Source of the DNA: CAG-390 sp964579135
Lineage (GTDB): Bacteria > Bacillota > Clostridia > Oscillospirales > CAG-272
Length of the DNA stretch: 36,542 nucleotides
Assembly: GCA_964579135.1 (NCBI GenBank)
Contig: CAZOFD010000014.1
Span: forward strand, 1 to 36,542
Direction of reading: 5' to 3'
Position numbers and translations under genes: made by a program. The first letter of the stretch is position 1. Each line of letters opens with the position of its first letter. Positions 15,683 to 24,131 of this stretch are shown in pieces. A model generated the notes under the pieces. The model was given only the letters and a program-made list of their open reading frames with translations, made no database searches and was not told where the DNA came from.

Positions 15683-17641
15683 TTATTCGAGCTCGAAAGC
15701 GCCGGTATAGAGACGATAATACGTTCCCTTTTCCGCTATCAGCTTTTCGTGGTCGCCGCGCTCTATGATCCTGCCGTGATCGAGAACCATAATAACGTCG
15801 GAATTTCGCACGGTCGAGAGCCTGTGGGCAATAACGAACACCGTGCGCCCCTCCATCAGTTTGTCCATACCGCGCTGCACGATAGCCTCGGTGCGGGTAT
15901 CTATGGAAGAGGTAGCCTCGTCGAGTATCATAACGGGCGGGTCTGCGACCGCCGCTCTTGCTATCGCAATAAGTTGGCGTTGCCCCTGCGAAAGGTTTGC
16001 GCCGTTGTTCGCAAGTTCGGTGGCGTACCCACCCGGCAAACGGGAGATAAAGTCGTCCGCGCCCGCAAGCCGCGCCGCGGCTATGCATTCCTCGTCCGTG
16101 GCTTCGAGCCTACCGTACCGTATGTTATCCATAACGGTACCCGTAAAGAGGTTTGTATCCTGCAGGACGATACCGAGCGAGCGACGCAGATCCGACTTTT
16201 TGATCTTGTTGATATTTATACCGTCGTATCTTATCTTGCCGTCGGCAATATCGTAAAAACGATTTATCAGGTTGGTTATAGTCGTCTTGCCCGCGCCGGT
16301 CGCGCCGACAAACGCAACCTTTTGACCGGGCTCGGCATATACGCTGACGTTGTGGAGCACGTTCTTGCCCTCGACGTAAGCAAAATCCACTTCGGTAAGG
16401 CGAACGTCGCCGGTCAAAGGCGTATACGTCAACGTACCGTCGCCGTGGGGGTGCTTCCACGCCCATTTGCCGGTATGATCCTCGGTTTCGGTAATGTTGC
16501 CGTTCTCGTCCTCTTTGGCGTTTACGAGGGTAACGTATCCGTCGTCGACCTCGGGACTTTGATCCATAAGACCGAATATGCGCTCCGCACCCGCAAGACC
16601 CATTACGATCGTATTAATCTGCTGCGAGAGCTGGTTAACGTTGCCGGAGAATTGCTTTGTCATATTAAGGAAAGGTACCACTATACTGATGCTGAAAGCC
16701 ATCCCCGACACAGCGACGTTACGCGCGCCCGTGGCAAGGAAGATACCGCCGACGGTCGCCACTATAACGTATAGGATGTTGCCGAGATTCATATTGATCG
16801 GGCCGAGCATATTGGCATAGGTGTGCGCACGGCGGCTGTCGTCGTAAAGTTCGCCGTTTATCCTGTCGAAATCGGCGACCGCCTCTTTTTCGTGGCAAAA
16901 TACCTTTATGACCTTTTGCCCGTTCATCATCTCTTGTATAAAGCCCTCGGTCTTACCCATCGAATGCTGCTGACGGACAAAGTATTTCGCACTGCCGCCG
17001 CCGAGCTTTTTAACCGTAAAGAACATTACGGCAACCCCCGCAAGCACTACGAGAGTCATCCACACGCTGTACCACAGCATTATTCCGAGAACGCAAGTCA
17101 CGATCACTATCGACTGCAGTATCGTGGGGAATGCCTGCGAAACAAGCTCGCGCAAGGTGTCGATATCGTTGGTATAATGGCTCATAATGTCGCCGTGCTT
17201 GTTCGTGTCGAAATACTTTATGGGAAGATTTTGCATCCCGTCGAACATCTTGCGGCGTACTTTGCAAAGGAAGCCTTGCGTTATATAAGCCATAATCTGA
17301 CCTTGCAGAGTTATGAGAATTATCGAAACGGAGTATATCGCTATCAAAACGCCGATAAGCGGCAATACCTCCGTTTTCGCAGTCGACCAATCGCCCGAGG
17401 AAATATAGCGCTCGATTATTTCGATGACTTTTTGTTGGAATATCGCGGGCACCGTCGCCGTTACGGCAGAAAATATTGTGCAAAAGAACGCGACGGGCAC
17501 GAGTTTCGGATAGGACGCGAACAAAAGCTTAAGCACTCTTGTCAGCGCGGAAAGATTCATCTTCGGTTTCGGCGGACGTGCGGCTGGTGCGCCGTCGCGT
17601 TCGTCGCCAAGCGCAGTTACGTTATCGCGTGTTTCTTTCAT
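15683..17641 (-). CDS. ABC exporter half-transporter, canonical-site subunit
   Basis: The 652-residue protein has about six transmembrane segments and then an ATPase domain with Walker A GATGAGKTT (446-454), signature LSQGQ (about 550-554), LDEATSSID with the catalytic Glu (575), and the H-loop in IAHRLSTV. It has an inserted charged segment between the two domains (about 366-410). The start at 17641 overlaps the upstream partner's stop as ATGA, with GGAGG 9 nt away; the longer frame to 17695 lies inside the partner gene. With that partner it should form a heterodimeric multidrug or lipid exporter of the BmrCD/TM287-288 type. The substrate is unknown. Confidence 0.93.
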   Translation of the reverse strand: MKETRDNVTALGDERDGAPAARPPKPKMNLSALTRVLKLLFASYPKLVPVAFFCTIFSAVTATVPAIFQQKVIEIIERYISSGDWSTAKTEVLPLIGVLIAIYSVSIILITLQGQIMAYITQGFLCKVRRKMFDGMQNLPIKYFDTNKHGDIMSHYTNDIDTLRELVSQAFPTILQSIVIVTCVLGIMLWYSVWMTLVVLAGVAVMFFTVKKLGGGSAKYFVRQQHSMGKTEGFIQEMMNGQKVIKVFCHEKEAVADFDRINGELYDDSRRAHTYANMLGPINMNLGNILYVIVATVGGIFLATGARNVAVSGMAFSISIVVPFLNMTKQFSGNVNQLSQQINTIVMGLAGAERIFGLMDQSPEVDDGYVTLVNAKEDENGNITETEDHTGKWAWKHPHGDGTLTYTPLTGDVRLTEVDFAYVEGKNVLHNVSVYAEPGQKVAFVGATGAGKTTITNLINRFYDIADGKIRYDGININKIKKSDLRRSLGIVLQDTNLFTGTVMDNIRYGRLEATDEECIAAARLAGADDFISRLPGGYATELANNGANLSQGQRQLIAIARAAVADPPVMILDEATSSIDTRTEAIVQRGMDKLMEGRTVFVIAHRLSTVRNSDVIMVLDHGRIIERGDHEKLIAEKGTYYRLYTGAFELE

Positions 17642-19377
17642 TCCTCGTCGCCTCCCCTCGTTTGCTGTTCGTATATCTCGCGATATATCTCGCAATTCTC
17701 AAGCAGATCCTCGTGATTGCCGACCGCGTTTATCTCGCCGTTTTCCATAACGATTATCATATCGGCTTGCTCGACGGAGGATACCCTTTGCGCTATTATA
17801 AGCTTCGTCGTTTCGGGGATATATTTCGCAAGTCCTTCGCGAATGTACGCGTCCGTTTGAGTATCGACCGCGCTCGTGGAGTCGTCGAGGATCAATATCT
17901 TCGGTTTTTTAAGCAACGCGCGGGCAATGCAAAGCCTTTGTTTTTGTCCGCCGGAAACGTTCGTGCCTCCCTGCTCGATGTACGTGTCGTACCCTTCGGG
18001 GAAGCTGCGTACGAAATCGTCCGCCTGCGCCATCTTGCAAGCCGCGACGATCTCGTCGTCGGTAGCGTTTTCGTTACCCCATTTGAGATTTTCCTTTATC
18101 GTGCCGGAAAACAGCAGATTCTTTTGGAGAACGACGGCAACGGAATCTCTGAGCGTACGCAAGTCGTAGGAACGAACGTCTACGCCGCCGACCATAACCG
18201 AGCCCTCGGTCGCGTCGTAAAGTCGCGGCACGAGCTGTACAAGGGACGATTTGCCCGATCCCGTGCCGCCGATTATTCCTACCGTCATTCCGGAGGCTAT
18301 ATGAAGCTCTACGTTCGCGAGCGAATTCTTTTTCGCCTTTTCCGAATATTTAAAGTTAACTCCGCAAAAGTCTATCGCTCCGTTTTGCACCTCGTAAACG
18401 GGCGACTCGGGCTCTTTGATGACAGGCTCTTCGCAAAGCACCTCGTCAATTCTTTTCATTGATTCGGCGGACATCGTAACCATAACGTATATCATCGAGA
18501 GCATCATAAGCGACATAAGTATCTGCATACCGTACGTCAGCATAGCGGATATCTCGCCGACCTGTATCGTCGTACCGCGATACTTTATGGCAAGGAACGA
18601 GCCGACCGCCAAGATGAAGACCATATTAAAGTAAAGGCATATCTGCATAAGAGGCGTGTTGAGCGCGACTATGCGCTCTGCACGCGTAAAGTCGCCGCGA
18701 ATGTTTTCCGCCGCTTTGCCGAATTTTTCCTTTTCATACTCCTCGCGCGAGAAGCCTTTTACCACGCGCATTCCGCGCACGTTCTCCTCGATAGACTCGT
18801 TGAGTCTGTCGTATTTTCTGAAAACGCTGCGAAAAGCGGGCATCGCCTTTTTGCTGACCCAAAGCAGACCCACGATAAGGATGGGCACGACTATAACGAA
18901 AGTGCCCGCAAGCCAGCCGCCCAGCCTGAACGCCATTATGATCGAAAACAAAAAGTTCAGCGGACTCCTGATAGCCGTTCTTATTATCATCATAAACGAC
19001 ATCTGAACGTTCGCCACGTCCGTCGTAAGTCTCGTTACCAGTGAAGTTGACGAAAATTTGTCTATATTCTCAAAAGAAAACGTCTGTATCTTTCTGAAAA
19101 GGTCTCCGCGCAAATTTTTTGCGAATCCCGCCGAAGCTCTTGCGCACGCAATTGCCGCAATACCGCCGCAACACAGCGATATCATTGCCATAAAGGCAAG
19201 AAAAAGCCCGGTCTTTACGATCTGAGCGACTTCGGCGCCGTCTCGGATCGCATTAACGAGTTCGGATGTAATCGTAGGAATAAACACCTCGATGCACACT
19301 TCTCCGACGATAAAGATAAGCGTCAGCACGGTGGGCAGCTTGTATTCCCTGATACAACCCGCAAGTTTCTTTAACAT
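17638..19377 (-). CDS. ABC exporter half-transporter, degenerate-site subunit
   Basis: The 579-residue protein has an N-terminal six-helix membrane domain and a C-terminal ATPase with Walker A GGTGSGKSS (370-378) and signature VSGGQ (474-478). The Walker B sequence ends in DD (498-499) where the second position is normally the catalytic Glu. The H-loop His is replaced by Gln530 (IIAQRVSSV). These two changes are the hallmark of the degenerate nucleotide site of heterodimeric exporters such as TM287/288. The partner's LSQGQ signature, also found at such sites, fits. AAGGAG lies 5 nt before the ATG. It is the first gene of the operon and is translationally coupled to the second. Confidence 0.93.
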   Translation of the reverse strand: MLKKLAGCIREYKLPTVLTLIFIVGEVCIEVFIPTITSELVNAIRDGAEVAQIVKTGLFLAFMAMISLCCGGIAAIACARASAGFAKNLRGDLFRKIQTFSFENIDKFSSTSLVTRLTTDVANVQMSFMMIIRTAIRSPLNFLFSIIMAFRLGGWLAGTFVIVVPILIVGLLWVSKKAMPAFRSVFRKYDRLNESIEENVRGMRVVKGFSREEYEKEKFGKAAENIRGDFTRAERIVALNTPLMQICLYFNMVFILAVGSFLAIKYRGTTIQVGEISAMLTYGMQILMSLMMLSMIYVMVTMSAESMKRIDEVLCEEPVIKEPESPVYEVQNGAIDFCGVNFKYSEKAKKNSLANVELHIASGMTVGIIGGTGSGKSSLVQLVPRLYDATEGSVMVGGVDVRSYDLRTLRDSVAVVLQKNLLFSGTIKENLKWGNENATDDEIVAACKMAQADDFVRSFPEGYDTYIEQGGTNVSGGQKQRLCIARALLKKPKILILDDSTSAVDTQTDAYIREGLAKYIPETTKLIIAQRVSSVEQADMIIVMENGEINAVGNHEDLLENCEIYREIYEQQTRGGDEE

Positions 19378-19421
19378 TTTTTCTCCTTCCGAAATATTTG
19401 TACATATTTATTTAATATCTT

Positions 19422-19450
19422 ATTATATCATAATACGCCCATCTCGTCAA
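19422..19450 (-). promoter_or_regulatory. Promoter of the ABC exporter operon
   Basis: On the minus strand: TTGACG (19445-19450), 17-bp spacer, TATAAT (19422-19427), about 45 bp before the ATG. Confidence 0.82.
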
Positions 19451-19462
19451 TCGGCAATGCGA

Positions 19463-19498
19463 CGAAAAAAATCCCCTCAAAACGTTTTTTTGAGGGGA
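19463..19498 (-). terminator. Intrinsic terminator of the flavin reductase transcript
   Basis: TCCCCTCAAAA (19472-19482) and TTTTGAGGGGA (19488-19498) form the stem. On the minus strand it is followed by TTTTTTT. It lies about 130 bp beyond the flavin reductase stop; nothing convincing is encoded in that gap. Confidence 0.85.
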
Positions 19499-19630
19499 CT
19501 TTGTCTTCTGCCGCGAGCATTATCACGAGTCGCGGTAAGGCTCTGCCGCCCGCTCTCACGAGCGGTGCCGTATGCGGCGATTTTAAACGCCGTGCCGTCG
19601 TGGACTATGCGGCGCAAAGCGACACGCACG

Positions 19631-20248
19631 TTATCGGCTGCGTTTTTTCGCCGTTTGCGACCTCGCCGCGCCGGCGGGTGATTTGCGCTTTTTCCGTACG
19701 GAATATCCGAAAGTTCCGAGCTTTTTTCCGAGTTCGAAATACGTGCCGTGCGAATACGCGACGAGCGACGCTTTTTCGAGATGCAAAGCGCCTTTTTCGT
19801 CTATCAGATTTTCCTCGACGCCGACCGCAACGACGTCCGCCAAAAACAGATCGTGCGAGCCTTGCGGTAAAATATCGAAAACTCGGCACTCGAGGGTCAG
19901 CGGCGACTGCTCGATCGACGGGCAAGCGACTTTTTTCGATTTTTCGGGTGTCAGCGAGCATTTTTTGAACTTGTCGACCTTTCGCCCCGTATAAACGCCG
20001 CAGGTGTCACACGCCGCCACAAGCGAAGCGGGCACGAGATTTATAACGAATTCGCGCGTTTGCGAGATTATCTCGTGCGAGTATCGCGAGGGGCGCAACG
20101 ATATCGCCACACGAGGCGGTTGCGTGCATATCATACCGCACCAAGCGACGGTCGCGACGTTCGGCGCCTCGCCGTCGCGTGCGGACGAGACCATAACTGC
20201 GGGCAACGGCGAGAGCAGCGCTCCCCCTCCCCATTCGACCTTTGACAT
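19631..20248 (-). CDS. Flavin reductase domain (FMN-binding split barrel) protein
   Basis: The 205-residue protein has the flavin-reductase-like layout: MVSSARDGEAPNVATVAWCG, then PPRVAISLRPSRYSHEII, FVINLVPASLVAACDTCG and a later ECRVFDI strand. Members bind FMN and reduce flavins or act as small redox proteins. The Cys pair in CDTCG (about 80-83) is a feature of the anaerobe subfamily. The C-terminus ends in a basic KKRKSPAGAARSQTAKKRSR-like tail that is unusual and may be extra. The ATG at 20248 is preceded by AAAGGGG at 7 nt. An 8-bp dyad sits 23-41 bp upstream of the start. It is probably last in, or just downstream of, the regulator operon. Confidence 0.85.
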   Translation of the reverse strand: MSKVEWGGGALLSPLPAVMVSSARDGEAPNVATVAWCGMICTQPPRVAISLRPSRYSHEIISQTREFVINLVPASLVAACDTCGVYTGRKVDKFKKCSLTPEKSKKVACPSIEQSPLTLECRVFDILPQGSHDLFLADVVAVGVEENLIDEKGALHLEKASLVAYSHGTYFELGKKLGTFGYSVRKKRKSPAGAARSQTAKKRSR

Positions 20249-20270
20249 TGTTTTTCCCCTTTCCTGTCCG

Positions 20271-20289
20271 AACGTTGCAACGCAACGTT
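20271..20289. promoter_or_regulatory. Perfect 8-bp dyad upstream of the flavin reductase gene, possible operator
   Basis: AACGTTGC (20271-20278) and GCAACGTT (20282-20289) are separated by AAC. There is no T-run. The position just upstream of the ribosome site fits an operator or a leader hairpin. A second hairpin, CGCGGCG/CGCCGCG (20311-20317 and 20323-20329), lies between it and the upstream gene. Confidence 0.4.
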
Positions 20290-20352
20290 TTGTTATCAAA
20301 ATTGTTTATTCGCGGCGACAAACGCCGCGCGACAAAAATCCGCGGCAAACCG

Positions 20353-21291
20353 TCAATATTCCCCGCGGACATCCCACGGCAGCGCCGTCATAAGCGGCAC
20401 GACGTCCTCGCGCCTGTCTACGGCATAAAGCATTCCGCGCGGCGAGCACGGCACGGGGCAAAAACGCACTGTCAAACGCACGTCGTCACCGACTTTTTCA
20501 GCCTTTGTGGCAAAAGGCAAGCGCACGGCGCTCGCATAACGCTCCGCCGCCAAAAGCTCGAGCGGCTCCGTTTCGGGCAAGGGCGTGCCTCCCACGTTTT
20601 TCGCCTCTCCGCCGAAAAGCATCGCGCCGAAAGAAAAGCACGGCACGTCTCCGAGTGCGTCCACCCTGAAATTAAAGCCGCGGCGGCGCGATACGCGCCT
20701 GAAACACATAGCGGCGGCAAGCATAACCGCGGTGAGCGACGAGCAATCGCTGTTGCGAAAATCCGCGTCGCCCGCAGTGCCGAGGTAATCCGCACCGCAA
20801 CCGCCTATAAGGGCAACGTCGCGCACGGCTGTCTCCGCTCTGCGAGATATCTCGCGTTTTACCGCACAAGATTCGAGTCGGCGTACACCGCCGAACAAAC
20901 GCTCGACGGCACCGTCGCGTTGAGCGAAAAAATTCTCCCTCTCGAAATCGTCGTTCGGATCGCGCGATATAAAGACCAAATACAGCTCCGCCATACCGGG
21001 CAACGGCGTTGCGTGCACGACGCTCTCTCCGCACACGTATCTTCGCGAGCCGAAGACGGAGCGCTCGCCGCCGAGAGCACGTTCGCGTGCGGGCGTGCGA
21101 GAAAAACTTTGCCCCACCGCAAATCGCCCCGACGAACGCGAGGCGGCAACGACGGCAAGGTCGCCGCAAAGCTCGAATATCATAGCGTCGTCGTCATAAC
21201 GGATCGCGCGTTTTTCGTCTGCCGAAGCACCGAACGCGGAGGCGTCTATCTCAAAAAAAGAACCGTATCTCATCTTTTTGCCCCCGCTCAT
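20353..21291 (-). CDS. Unrecognised 312-residue protein coupled to a winged-helix regulator
   Basis: I do not recognise a family. The protein is soluble, with no signal peptide or membrane helix. Its centre has RNSDCSSLTAVMLAAAMC followed by FNFRVDALGDVPCFSFGAM, and its C-terminus is beta-rich. The gene starts at ATG 21291, overlapping the regulator's stop as ATGA, with GGAG 5 nt upstream. Coupling this tight suggests a partner of that regulator, for example a degenerate sensor or an output protein, but this is inference. Codon use is like its neighbours. The stop is 104 bp before the flavin reductase start. Confidence 0.65.
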   Translation of the reverse strand: MSGGKKMRYGSFFEIDASAFGASADEKRAIRYDDDAMIFELCGDLAVVAASRSSGRFAVGQSFSRTPARERALGGERSVFGSRRYVCGESVVHATPLPGMAELYLVFISRDPNDDFERENFFAQRDGAVERLFGGVRRLESCAVKREISRRAETAVRDVALIGGCGADYLGTAGDADFRNSDCSSLTAVMLAAAMCFRRVSRRRGFNFRVDALGDVPCFSFGAMLFGGEAKNVGGTPLPETEPLELLAAERYASAVRLPFATKAEKVGDDVRLTVRFCPVPCSPRGMLYAVDRREDVVPLMTALPWDVRGEY

Positions 21292-21836
21292 ATAAACTCC
21301 GCCATACGGTAATGCCCGCTTCCGTCACGCAGCACAAGCCGTCTGCCGCCTATTTTCATTCCTTTTGCGTTAATTGCCGAAATATGCTGCGAAACGTTGG
21401 AAAGTTTCCTATGCACGTCTCCTATGCATACGGCAAGCAATTCCGCATTGTCGGCTCCGCGCGCGCCGCGCAGGGCGAGAAATCGCAGCAACGTCCGCTC
21501 CGTCGGCGTGAGTTTGAGTTCGTAACCTATGTAAAAAACCGTTCCGTCCTCGAAAGAGATAAGATCCGAGGCAAACTCGCTCGTATCCTCCGAAAAAGAA
21601 CGCAAAAGCGCCACCGTATCCGAGTCGAGCCAAGCCTCGCCGAGCTTGCCGAAGCGCTCTGCACCTACGGTCGGAACGTCGTGCACGCAAGGCTCGTCGC
21701 ATACCCACAGCACCACGCCGTCGCGCGCCCTCTCCAATTCGCCCGCGGCGAGCACGGAATGTATCACGCCGTGCTTTTTCAGCGCACGCGAAAGTTCGGC
21801 GCGGCGCAAAATATCATCGCAATACAAATAAAGCAT
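21288..21836 (-). CDS. Winged-helix (OmpR/PhoB-type) DNA-binding protein with a receiver-like N-terminus
   Basis: The protein is 182 residues. The last 80 or so have the OmpR winged-helix pattern: YELKLTPTERTLLRFLALRG, a recognition-helix region with VHRKLSNVSQHISAIN, and the wing RLVLRDGSGHYRM. The N-terminal half (MLYLYCDDILRRAELSRAL and on) has a receiver-like start but lacks a clear phosphoacceptor Asp/Lys set, so it is probably an atypical, phosphorylation-independent regulator. The ATG at 21836 has AGGGGA at 8 nt; an alternative GTG at 21857 has a weaker site. It is coupled to the unknown gene downstream. A TTGACA-type promoter is 290 bp upstream, leaving a long leader. Confidence 0.75.
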   Translation of the reverse strand: MLYLYCDDILRRAELSRALKKHGVIHSVLAAGELERARDGVVLWVCDEPCVHDVPTVGAERFGKLGEAWLDSDTVALLRSFSEDTSEFASDLISFEDGTVFYIGYELKLTPTERTLLRFLALRGARGADNAELLAVCIGDVHRKLSNVSQHISAINAKGMKIGGRRLVLRDGSGHYRMAEFI

Positions 21837-21837
21837 A

Positions 21838-22038
21838 TCACGTTCCCCTCGCCGCACAAGCTCTCCACCGTCGCTTGTGCACGGCAGAAATCACTCGATA
21901 AAGCACAGCCTCTCTCCGTCGTTTTTCGTCGTACGGCGCCCCGCGCGAAGGCGCGAGACGCCTCTGCGGGGCGCGTGCCGGCACACGCCCGATTAACACC
22001 GCCGCAAGCTCGAGCGCCTTGTCCTTAACGCCCCTCAA
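21838..22038 (-). CDS. Possible small basic protein in the regulator leader (doubtful)
   Basis: An open frame of 66 codons from TTG 22038 (or 81 from TTG 22083) ends at TGA 21838, one base before the regulator ATG. It would encode a basic Arg/Ala-rich peptide (RGVKDKALELAAVLIGRVPA and so on). GAGG lies 9 nt before TTG 22038. It lacks any ATG start and may be a chance frame in GC-rich leader RNA. It is kept because it fills most of the leader and abuts the regulator start. Confidence 0.25.
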   Translation of the reverse strand: MRGVKDKALELAAVLIGRVPARAPQRRLAPSRGAPYDEKRRREAVLYRVISAVHKRRWRACAARGT

Positions 22039-22127
22039 GCCCGAACGCCTCGTTTTCTCACCGCCGCCGCTGTTTTGCGGCAAAGCACGGCGGCAACGGC
22101 AGGTGTGCGGTCGCCGTTATCTTTAAA

Positions 22128-22156
22128 ATGTTAACATATCCTATGCCTTTTGTCAA
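22128..22156 (-). promoter_or_regulatory. Promoter of the winged-helix regulator operon
   Basis: On the minus strand: consensus -35 TTGACA (22151-22156), 17-bp spacer, -10 TAACAT (22128-22133). The RNA would start about 285 nt before the regulator ATG. Confidence 0.65.
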
Positions 22157-22299
22157 TAATTTTCGCCGTTTGCCCGTACGCTCGTTACTCCGAGCGGATC
22201 GAAAACGTTGTTTTTTCGCGCCTCGCGCTTCATCGCACTCTATATTTTCCGTTTTTTCGCCGTCTTTCGCCGTCTTTCGCCCTCTTTACCGTTTTGAGA

Positions 22300-22328
22300 T
22301 TGACTTTATTCGTTTGCAGTGCTATAAT
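22300..22328 (+). promoter_or_regulatory. Promoter of the MATE transporter gene
   Basis: TTGACT (22300-22305), 17-bp spacer, TATAAT (22323-22328). It leaves a leader of about 230 nt (22335-22566) with small hairpins, including CGCTCG/CGAGCG, but no riboswitch class I can name. Confidence 0.82.
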
Positions 22329-22566
22329 CAATCGGGTGTGCGCGTATCTTAGGCAAACGCCCCTCGCTCGCATATACGAGCGGCGTCGCTGCCCTCGGGC
22401 TGCATATTTTTCTCTTTCGCGATCGTTTCGCAATTGCGTTGCCGCTTTTCGTATGCGGTCGGCTCCTTTTTATACGTTATCCGCGCAATATGCCCCCTCG
22501 CAACGCTCAAGCCTTACCATTACAGTCCTTGAAAGGTCGCTTCGCAAGAAGCAACGGGTAAAAGTT

Positions 22567-23979
22567 ATGGCATCCGATGCAAAAATCAAAAAGCCGAAAG
22601 TAAAAAACGATATCAAAAACTTTACCGAGGGCAAGCTTTTCTTGCCGCTCGTCGTATTTACCCTGCCCGTACTCGCTTCGGGCGTGCTGCAGTTTTTGTA
22701 CAATGCCGCGGACGTATTCGTTATAGGCAAATTCGTCGGCGACGAAGCACTTGCCGCAGTCGGTTCCACGGGCTCGCTCTCAAATCTGCTGACGGGACTT
22801 TTTATAGGCTTTTCGGTAGGCGCAAGCGTTGCCGTATCCCAGTATATCGGCTCGGGCGAGCTTGAGGACGCGCGGCAGACCGTGCACACCTCTATGCTTT
22901 TGAGCCTCGTCCTCGGCGTTATCATATCCATAATCGGCTATAATATCTCAAGGCCGCTTCTTATCCTTATGGACTCCCCGAAAGACGACGTTCTTCCCCT
23001 CGCAACGCAGTATATCAAAATCATTTTTCTCGGTATGCCCGCGCAAATGGTATATAATTACGGCGCGTCGATCCTGCGTGCGAAAGGCGACACGAAAAAT
23101 CCGCTTATATTCCTTACCATATCGGGCGTTCTTAACGTCGTGCTCAATCTCTTTTTCGTCATCAAATGCGGAATGGGCGTCGCAGGCGTCGCGTGGGCGA
23201 CGATAATCTCGCAATATCTCTCCGCAGTCCTTGTAACGGTTCTCCTTTGCCGACTCAAGGACGCATGCCGCCTGAACTTCAAAGAATTGCGCATACACCC
23301 CGACAAACTGCGCAAAATCGTTACGATAGGATTTCCCGCGGGGATACAAAGCATACTTTTCTCAATCTCCAACATACTTATCCAATCTTCGATCAACTCT
23401 TTCGGCAAGGTCGCCATCGCGGGCAACACCGCCGCAAGCAACGTGGACGGTCTTATATACATTGCCTGCAACTCGTTTTATCACGCCGCTCTGACCTTTA
23501 CCGGGCAAAATATGGGCGCGGGTAAATTCGGCAGAGTAAAAAAGACCTGCGCAATGTGCCTTTTGCTCGTTACCGTGATAGGTCTCGCCATCTCGGGAGT
23601 ATGCTGGGTATTCGGCGACGAATTGCTCGCCCTCTTCAGCGACACGCCGAACGTCGGCGAATACGGCAAGATACGCTTGCTTTACGTCGGTATGCCTTAT
23701 TTTCTTTGCGGTATAATGGAGGTAATGTCGGGTATGCTTCGCGGACTCGGTGCGTCCACCGTCTCGACCGTCGTATCGTTGCTCGGCGCCTGCGCTTTTC
23801 GCATCGTTTGGATAGCTTTCGTTTTCGGAGCTTATCACACGACGGAGGTGCTCTACCTTTCGTATCCCGTTTCGTGGATAATCACTTCCGCGGGGCTTTT
23901 CGTATGTTATCTCATCGTTTTGCGTCGGCGCGAAAAGCAGGCGGCAAGCGCCGCAGCCCTCTCGGACGTCAAATGTTGA
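22567..23979 (+). CDS. MATE family efflux transporter
   Basis: The 470-residue protein has twelve predicted hydrophobic segments and the MATE pattern. The first helix region reads FTLPVLASGVLQFLYNAADV, followed by GKFVGDEALAAVGSTGSL, and the second half repeats it at IGFPAGIQSILFSISNILIQ. It would export cationic compounds using a Na+ or H+ gradient; the substrate is unknown. The ATG at 22567 is chosen because the family begins shortly before FTEGKLFLPLV. GAAAGG lies 30 nt upstream, separated from the ATG by a GCTTC-GCAA-GAAGC hairpin and no better ribosome site is seen. Its stop codon overlaps the -35 of the next gene's promoter. Confidence 0.93.
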   Translation: MASDAKIKKPKVKNDIKNFTEGKLFLPLVVFTLPVLASGVLQFLYNAADVFVIGKFVGDEALAAVGSTGSLSNLLTGLFIGFSVGASVAVSQYIGSGELEDARQTVHTSMLLSLVLGVIISIIGYNISRPLLILMDSPKDDVLPLATQYIKIIFLGMPAQMVYNYGASILRAKGDTKNPLIFLTISGVLNVVLNLFFVIKCGMGVAGVAWATIISQYLSAVLVTVLLCRLKDACRLNFKELRIHPDKLRKIVTIGFPAGIQSILFSISNILIQSSINSFGKVAIAGNTAASNVDGLIYIACNSFYHAALTFTGQNMGAGKFGRVKKTCAMCLLLVTVIGLAISGVCWVFGDELLALFSDTPNVGEYGKIRLLYVGMPYFLCGIMEVMSGMLRGLGASTVSTVVSLLGACAFRIVWIAFVFGAYHTTEVLYLSYPVSWIITSAGLFVCYLIVLRRREKQAASAAALSDVKC

Positions 23980-24004
23980 CATTATCCGTTTTTTATACTA
24001 TAAT
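23976..24004 (+). promoter_or_regulatory. Consensus promoter of the CapD-type gene, overlapping the MATE stop codon
   Basis: TTGACA (23976-23981), 17-bp spacer, TATAAT (23999-24004) is a perfect sigma-A consensus. The TGA of the MATE gene is inside the -35. The leader holds a hairpin CATCGCCG/CGGCGATG (24046-24076). Confidence 0.9.
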
Positions 24005-24131
24005 ATCGGTAATAATATAAATTGCGTTTTCCGACCTCTCTGCCTCATCGCCGCCGCGGGCTTCGCGTCGGCGATGAACGATCAAAATAAAAAAGGACTG
24101 TCGCCGACTTGCTTTTTCGGCGAAAATTAAG

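Noticed and set aside
19499..19630. A small gene between the flavin reductase stop and its terminator
   Set aside because: A minus-strand frame is open but has no start with a ribosome site and no recognisable pattern.
22250..22286. Short tandem CGTCTTTCGC-like repeats before the MATE promoter
   Set aside because: Only two to three imperfect copies, no spacer structure; not a CRISPR array or a clear regulatory repeat.
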